Source: Bacillota bacterium (GTDB lineage Bacteria; Bacillota; Clostridia; Lachnospirales; Lachnospiraceae). From it: DNA of 29,615 bases. The notes beneath the pieces are model-generated. The model saw nothing but the letters and a program-made list of their open reading frames with translations, did not search any database and had not been told where the DNA came from. The DNA is taken from NCBI GenBank assembly GCA_023415595.1, contig JAEZJW010000114.1, positions 1-29,615 on the forward strand, read 5' to 3'. This document shows, one piece after another, positions 25,327 through 29,615 of this stretch. Positions within the stretch are counted from its first letter, which is position 1. The number at the start of each line of letters is the position of its first letter. The translations under genes and the position numbers were made by a program.

Positions 25327-25966
25327 AGAATCTCCTTTCAGATATACATTATGCAGGAAAATACGAAACCTAATAAGTTACGTTATTTCTTTATTTGTTA
25401 TATAGTAATATCTGATTATCATACCGGACATCATCCATATGCCGCATCATATCACAACCTTTCCATGCTATTCCCCAAAAATAAGCAACAAAAAACCACA
25501 TAGGAATCATAAGTAACTTAATGACCCATGTGGTTTTATATCTATATTACGTTAATAGCTCCACATAGGCACAGGACGGATAGCGCCTGCACCTATGAGC
25601 TCCATAGCTGCAAGCGCTGTCAATCATTGTCCCTATCTGAGGTTAATGTGATAAAGTATCTCATGACATCCCTGCTTCCGAAATTTTTATCAAGATTATC
25701 ACAAAAATAGGCTGATGTCAAATGTATTATATTATATTTTTGAGGCAGCATCTTTGCTTTCTTTCTGACTGATATTGTCTTCCCCTGATCCATCCGTTAT
25801 AATCATCTCAAACAGGAATCAGACCGGACAGTATACGGAATGGATGAAATAGGACTGAATATTTCATGATATTATTGGCAGAATGAAACAAGGGTATATC
25901 TTAAAACAAGTGATTAATAATGAAGCAATCGTAAATAGGATGAAAATCACAGGAGGTACAGGTACT
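25327..25966. other. Long non-coding gap with several RNA-like hairpins
   Basis: These 640 bases lie between divergent aspRS and SDR genes. Small open frames are not convincing. Structures seen: hairpin 25492-25537 (AAAACCACAT with ATGTGGTTTT, 26-base loop), hairpin 25557-25601 (AGCT, CATAGG and CAGG pairing with CCTG, CCTATG and AGCT), direct repeat CCACATAGG at 25496 and 25561, and two interleaved 7-bp complementary pairs at 25648-25720. They could belong to an sRNA or leader; none matches a riboswitch class I recognise. Confidence 0.45.
25492..25537. terminator. Hairpin with A/T flanks, terminator-like
   Basis: A perfect 10-bp stem with a 26-base loop has A-runs on the left and T-runs on the right. 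It would terminate in both directions, although no annotated gene ends here. It suggests an unannotated transcript. Confidence 0.5.
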
Positions 25967-26701
25967 ATGACGAATGTTAAGGGAAAATGGGCATTGATAA
26001 CGGGAGCAAGCAGAGGAATAGGTTATCTCATCGCACTTGAAATGGCAAAGCGTGGCTGCAATCTGGTGCTCCATTCCAGAAGTATTACCCATACTGAGAA
26101 GGTGCTGGAGGAAGTGAAGGAGTTGGGCGTCAAGGCATACGCCGTTCAGGCCGAGCTGTCCGATATGGCTGCAGTGAACAGGATGCTGGATGAGATTGAA
26201 GAGAAGGATACCCATATCGATATTTTATTCAATGATGCAGCTGTCCAGATTGCTTATCGGCATGAATATTTTAAGACACCGGTTGAGGATTTTACCCAGA
26301 GCTTTTTGATCAATACGATTACACCGGCAATGATCTGTTATCGGTTGATTCCCAAGATGGTGGAGAAGGGCTTTGGCAGGGTGATCAATACTACCAGCGG
26401 TATCCGGAATGAACCGGAGCAGGCAGGCTATTCCGCCAGTAAGGCTGCACTCGATAAATTCACGAAGGATCTTGGATCGAGACTGGAAGGAACTAATGTC
26501 ATGATCAATCTAGCCGATCCCGGCTGGTGCAGAACGGATCTTGGAGGACCCCACGCTCCGAATTCAGTGGAAAGCAGTATTCCAGGTATGCTGGTTGGTG
26601 CATTTCTGGATGATAAGAAGAGTGGAAGATGGATATCGGCCCAGGATTACACCGATATGACACTGGAGGAAGCGGTTAAGAAAGCTCAGAATATGGAATA
26701 G
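25967..26701 (+). CDS. Short-chain dehydrogenase/reductase (SDR)
   Basis: The start is the ATG at 25967, with AGGAGG 10 bases before; the longer open frame to 25883 lacks a ribosome site. The 244-residue product is a classical SDR: cofactor loop TGASRGIG (12-19), NDAA (89-92), Ser144, and YSASK with Tyr155 and Lys159. The residue after the second beta strand is in HSRS rather than an acidic residue, favouring NADP(H), though this is weak evidence. It catalyses NAD(P)-dependent oxidation/reduction of an alcohol/ketone; the substrate is unknown. It is monocistronic, with a long hairpin terminator at 26748-26813. Confidence 0.92.
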   Translation: MTNVKGKWALITGASRGIGYLIALEMAKRGCNLVLHSRSITHTEKVLEEVKELGVKAYAVQAELSDMAAVNRMLDEIEEKDTHIDILFNDAAVQIAYRHEYFKTPVEDFTQSFLINTITPAMICYRLIPKMVEKGFGRVINTTSGIRNEPEQAGYSASKAALDKFTKDLGSRLEGTNVMINLADPGWCRTDLGGPHAPNSVESSIPGMLVGAFLDDKKSGRWISAQDYTDMTLEEAVKKAQNME

Positions 26702-26747
26702 AAAAACAAGAGGATGAATGTGAAACAGCCCCTTGTCATGAATAATT

Positions 26748-26813
26748 CCCCGGAGGGGATGCAGTAAAGGCATATCATATACCTGATTCTGTATTCCATC
26801 CGGGGATATTTTT
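26748..26813. terminator. Long-loop terminator after the SDR gene
   Basis: 17-base arms pair with only 3 non-Watson-Crick positions (CCCCGGA with TCCGGGG at the base) around a 24-base loop, and the structure is followed by ATATTTTT. It lies between convergent SDR and amidase genes. Confidence 0.75.
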
Positions 26814-26874
26814 GACTTATTCACATCATTATGTGGATATCATGGTAGTGCTGATAACTTATAGATCCGGCTTC

Positions 26875-27852
26875 TTAGGAAACCGGCAGCTTTATAAACT
26901 GACCTACAAAAATTACTGTGCTTTTCAGGTCATTCAAGGTCATGATCTCTTTGTACCTTTTGGCATCGCCCAGATATTGCAGGCTGATATTGCTTAAGGT
27001 ATCTCCACTGCGGACTTTATACCGGGTATATTCCATCAGAAGTAACTTCTGCCCGGGGTAAATCAGATTTGGATTCTTAATTTGGTTCAGCCGCACCAGC
27101 TTCTCGACAGTAGTATTATGTTTATCCGCAATTTTCTTCAGCGTTTCTCCTATGGCCACGGTGTGATACAGTCTGATTATTCCGGAATCCTCTGCTTGTT
27201 CCGAATTCCTGCAGCCGCAGAACTGATCGATACCATCCGCTATTTCCTTTGCGCACTCCTCCCAGAAATTTTGATTTGCCATCAGTTCAGTCGCTTCCAG
27301 TTCATTCGTCATAAATGCGAGTTCGCAGAGGATGGAGGCTTTTGTATCCATGGCTTTACAATTACACATGGCGAGTCTCTGCTCATGTATGCCGCGGTTT
27401 ACCTGTGCAGTGCCTCGGGCGAGCTCCCGAAGAACATATTCCGCAAATTGCTTGGAGGCTCCCGGGTATTGGCTATGTACATAGATTCCCACACCACGGG
27501 CAGAATTAAAATCCTTACCGTTTCCAAATGCATTGAAATGAATGGAAACGGAATAATCACAACGGGCAGCCTTGATCTTCTTTTGTCTTGAGGAGAGTGA
27601 CTCATCCGGGTCATCGGTCGCAATCTCATCATCCCATCCGGTTCGGATCAGCTTGTAACCCCGGTGCTTCAGCTCATCATACAATAGTTCAGCTACACCT
27701 GTATTCGCATAATGTTCCCGGAATTGCTCCCCAATTCTTAAGTCTGTTCTGCCATCCATATCGAAATCCACATCCGTTGGGAAGGGAGGTGTTCTCTTTC
27801 CTGCGGTATTGCTTCCGTGCCCTGCGTCAATTGCTATCTTATGCTTCGCCAT
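26875..27852 (-). CDS. N-acetylmuramoyl-L-alanine amidase with two LysM domains, no signal peptide
   Basis: The 325-residue protein begins with an Amidase_3 domain (about 4-210) having zinc-site residues His12 (DAGHG), Glu42 and His105 (SIHFNA), and catalytic Glu177 (CELAFMTN). Two LysM peptidoglycan-binding repeats follow (about 228-272 and 277-323; GETLKKIADKHN, GDTLSNIS). It cuts the MurNAc-L-Ala bond of peptidoglycan. No signal peptide is seen, unlike secreted autolysins, so it could act in sporulation, during lysis, or be exported another way. An extra loop, DVDFDMDGRTDLR (27-39), looks like a calcium-binding EF-hand-type loop (D-x-D-x-D-G-x-x-D) inserted between the first two zinc ligands. 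GGAG precedes the ATG. Confidence 0.9.
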   Translation of the reverse strand: MAKHKIAIDAGHGSNTAGKRTPPFPTDVDFDMDGRTDLRIGEQFREHYANTGVAELLYDELKHRGYKLIRTGWDDEIATDDPDESLSSRQKKIKAARCDYSVSIHFNAFGNGKDFNSARGVGIYVHSQYPGASKQFAEYVLRELARGTAQVNRGIHEQRLAMCNCKAMDTKASILCELAFMTNELEATELMANQNFWEECAKEIADGIDQFCGCRNSEQAEDSGIIRLYHTVAIGETLKKIADKHNTTVEKLVRLNQIKNPNLIYPGQKLLLMEYTRYKVRSGDTLSNISLQYLGDAKRYKEIMTLNDLKSTVIFVGQFIKLPVS

Positions 27853-27942
27853 TGCATCACTCCTCGATTTTTATTCTATTACTAATATACTCGGGGAGGT
27901 CGGATATGTTCCTTATATTTTCGGATTGAGCAATTAAAATTG

Positions 27943-28413
27943 TTAAAAACCTTCCTTACGGCGTCGATGGCGCAGAGAATGACGTTTCTTTCCTGCCTCC
28001 CATTCGGCACGCTCTGCTTCGGTTTCCAGAAGCAGCCGGGGTACCTCTGTGGGATTTCCCGTCTCATCCAAGGCAACCAGGACCAGATAAGCGCGGTTCA
28101 CTACCTTTCTTACACCGTGCAGATCCTCAACATAAGTATCCACCCTTACCTCCATGGAGGTCTTCCCCACATAGGTAATGCGGCCGATCAGAACAAGAGT
28201 ATTATTGATATAAGCGGCGGCTTTAAACTGTAAATTATCTATCGCTGCGGTGGTGACATTACTGCCGGAGTGACGTCTGGCTACAACGGCAGCCACCACA
28301 TCGATCCATTCAACCAGCTGTCCGCCAAAGAGACGGTCCTGACCGTTAATGTGGTTCGTCATCAGAATCTGTACCTGCTCCGTCAGAGAATCTGCTACCC
28401 GTTTTGCTTCCAT
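27943..28413 (-). CDS. Acyl-CoA thioesterase, hotdog fold (YciA/BACH type)
   Basis: The start is the ATG at 28413 (MEAKRVADSL), preceded by AAAGGAAAGGA; the longer open frame to 28446 is less likely. The 156-residue product is a single hotdog domain with the acyl-CoA hydrolase pattern NHINGQDRLFGGQLVEWID and DNLQFKA. The central helix supports a dimer or hexamer, and the catalytic Asp/Asn sits in the N-terminal part. It hydrolyses acyl-CoA to free acid and CoA, probably of short or medium chains. The C-terminal 15 residues are strongly basic (KKRHSLRHRRRKEG), an uncommon tail that might bind nucleotides or nucleic acid. Confidence 0.88.
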   Translation of the reverse strand: MEAKRVADSLTEQVQILMTNHINGQDRLFGGQLVEWIDVVAAVVARRHSGSNVTTAAIDNLQFKAAAYINNTLVLIGRITYVGKTSMEVRVDTYVEDLHGVRKVVNRAYLVLVALDETGNPTEVPRLLLETEAERAEWEAGKKRHSLRHRRRKEGF

Positions 28414-28518
28414 AGTTTCGTATCCTTTCCTTTTACATATACACAATGAAATAAACTTTACTTTTAGGGTATCCTAATTTTAATCCTTTCAATAGGAATT
28501 GGCAAGGAATTTAAAGTC

Positions 28519-28531
28519 TGGTTTTAAACCA
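28519..28531. promoter_or_regulatory. Palindrome TGGTTTTAAACCA
   Basis: A 6-bp palindrome with a single central base lies in the fba/thioesterase intergenic region. It is too tight for a hairpin but acceptable as an operator. The function is unknown. Confidence 0.3.
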
Positions 28532-28593
28532 AAAAGGTATCGGTACGGATCTTGGTTATTTTAGAAAAAATATCTTTTCAAACAGTAATTATA

Positions 28594-28602
28594 TGGTATA
28601 AT
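28594..28602 (+). promoter_or_regulatory. Extended -10 promoter of fba
   Basis: TGGTATAAT (TGn plus a perfect TATAAT, 28597-28602) sits about 115 bases before the fba ATG. The -35 (TTTTCA, 16-base spacing) is weak, as is common for extended -10 promoters. Confidence 0.6.
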
Positions 28603-28723
28603 ATATGGAGCATGCTCACAGCGGACCTTTCAAGTAGGCTTTCCCTCACAATCCTCATTGAAGATAAAGTTGTCTTGGTCTGACTGTCATGAATATTTAA
28701 CGAAACGAAAGGAATGATAAGAG

Positions 28724-29615
28724 ATGGCATTAGTAACAACAAAAGAAATGTTTCAGAAGGCATATGCAGGCGGCTATGCAATCGGTGCTTTTAATGTGAA
28801 TAACATGGAAATCGTTCAGGGTATCACAGAAGCAGCCAAGGAAGAGAACGCTCCTGTAATCTTACAGGTATCCGCAGGTGCAAGAAAATATGCTAAGCAT
28901 AATTATCTCGTAAAATTAGTGGAAGCTGCTCTGTTAGAAACAGATCTTCCGATAGCGCTTCACTTAGATCACGGCGAGGATTTTGAAATTTGTAAATCCT
29001 GTATCGACGGTGGCTTCACCTCGGTTATGATTGATGGATCTAAGCACAGCTTTGAAGATAATATAGCATTAACCAAGAAGGTTGTAGAATACGCACATGC
29101 TCACGGCTGTGTAGTTGAAGGTGAGTTAGGTAAATTAGCAGGAATCGAGGATGACGTTAACGTATCCGCTGCAGATGCTTCCTATACAAGACCGGAAGAA
29201 GTAGAGGAATTCGTAAGCCGTACCGGAGTTGACTCCCTTGCAATCGCAATCGGAACCAGCCATGGTGCTTTCAAGTTCAAACCCGGCCAGAAGCCTCAGC
29301 TGCGTTTTGACATTTTGGAAGAAGTTGCAAAGAGACTTCCCAACTTCCCGATCGTATTACACGGTGCATCCTCCGTATCCCAGGAATATGTTGAAATCAT
29401 CCGCAAAAACGGCGGCAAGTTAGACGACGCTATCGGTATTCCTGAGGATATGTTAAGACAGGCTGCTAAAATGGCTGTATGTAAGATTAACATCGATTCC
29501 GATTTAAGACTTGCCTTCACAGCAGGTGTAAGACAGCATATCATGAACAATCCGAGCCACTTCGATCCCAGACAGTTCCTTACTCCGGGAAGAGATTTCG
29601 TAAAGGCTCTTGTAA
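28724..29615 (+). CDS. fba: Class II fructose-1,6-bisphosphate aldolase, C-terminus beyond window
   Basis: The ATG at 28724 follows AAAGGAA. The frame stays open for 297 codons to the window edge. Visible motifs are ALHLDHGEDF (catalytic Asp82, zinc His83), GTSHGAFK (His180) and VLHGASS (zinc His213), with YTRPEEVEEFV between. Together they fit a zinc class II aldolase of the FbaA/Fba type found in clostridia. It cleaves fructose 1,6-bisphosphate to glyceraldehyde 3-phosphate and dihydroxyacetone phosphate in glycolysis. A leader of about 115 bases precedes the ATG. It is divergent from the thioesterase gene. Confidence 0.96.
   Translation, partial: MALVTTKEMFQKAYAGGYAIGAFNVNNMEIVQGITEAAKEENAPVILQVSAGARKYAKHNYLVKLVEAALLETDLPIALHLDHGEDFEICKSCIDGGFTSVMIDGSKHSFEDNIALTKKVVEYAHAHGCVVEGELGKLAGIEDDVNVSAADASYTRPEEVEEFVSRTGVDSLAIAIGTSHGAFKFKPGQKPQLRFDILEEVAKRLPNFPIVLHGASSVSQEYVEIIRKNGGKLDDAIGIPEDMLRQAAKMAVCKINIDSDLRLAFTAGVRQHIMNNPSHFDPRQFLTPGRDFVKALV

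Noticed and set aside
25327..25500. T-box leader for the AspRS gene
   Set aside because: No AGGGTGGNACCGCG-type sequence on the minus strand upstream of the gene.
25561..25620. Possible riboswitch (guanidine/preQ1-like)
   Set aside because: A hairpin with an ACGG in the loop is present, but the conserved core of those classes was not found.
1..29615. Insertion sequences, prophage, tRNA, rRNA
   Set aside because: No transposase, integrase, terminal repeats, tRNA clover-leaf or rRNA stretch was recognised by eye; a tool search could still find degraded remnants.

Overview
The window looks like a chromosomal stretch from a plant-fibre-degrading clostridium of the family Lachnospiraceae, close to the Lachnoclostridium phytofermentans / Anaerocolumna type. 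The reasons are moderate GC, strong GGAGG ribosome sites, a Bacillus/Clostridium-type GH11 xylanase, an iron-sulfur L-serine dehydratase split into two subunits, an archaeal-type aspartyl-tRNA synthetase and a class II fructose-bisphosphate aldolase. No rRNA, tRNA, CRISPR array, insertion sequence or phage module was recognised.

Layout. 1-3914 (minus strand): a partial zinc-ribbon membrane protein, a small membrane protein, and a membrane LuxR-type regulator with an in-frame stop. 4357-9218 (plus): a xylan locus with a secreted GH11 xylanase, a formylglycine-generating-enzyme-fold lipoprotein, a lipoprotein GH10 xylanase and a cytoplasmic GH51 arabinofuranosidase. 9308-9837: a bacterial staygreen (chlorophyll Mg-dechelatase family) gene broken by a one-base frameshift. 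9965-13453: a ferritin-like protein, a two-gene chromate-transporter-type pair, and the L-serine dehydratase genes. 13715-15781: a cytoplasmic GH3 glycosidase. 15926-17910 (minus): a small membrane protein that may be the S component of an ECF vitamin transporter, with a consensus promoter and a NiaR-like operator, then a malate/lactate dehydrogenase. 18122-19912: a second zinc-ribbon membrane protein with Gly/Gln/Met/Pro repeats and an in-frame amber stop. 20060-29615: MFS transporter, GNAT acetyltransferase, OGG1-type DNA glycosylase, a small hydrophilic protein, AspRS2, an SDR oxidoreductase, a LysM amidase, an acyl-CoA thioesterase and the start of fba.

How the genes may work together. 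The glycosidases form a sensible arabinoxylan route. GH11 cuts outside the cell, GH10 is tethered to the membrane, and GH51 plus GH3 finish oligosaccharides inside. No sugar transporter is present in the window. The rest is a mixture of housekeeping and accessory genes, mostly single units separated by strong hairpins.

The most interesting points are the frameshifted staygreen gene, three genes each broken by one small lesion (TAA, TAG and -1 shift), a near-identical calcium-loop motif in two unrelated proteins, the repeat-rich GH11 promoter, and a 640-base non-coding interval (25327-25966) with several potential RNA structures. No clearly new multi-gene system can be demonstrated from sequence alone.
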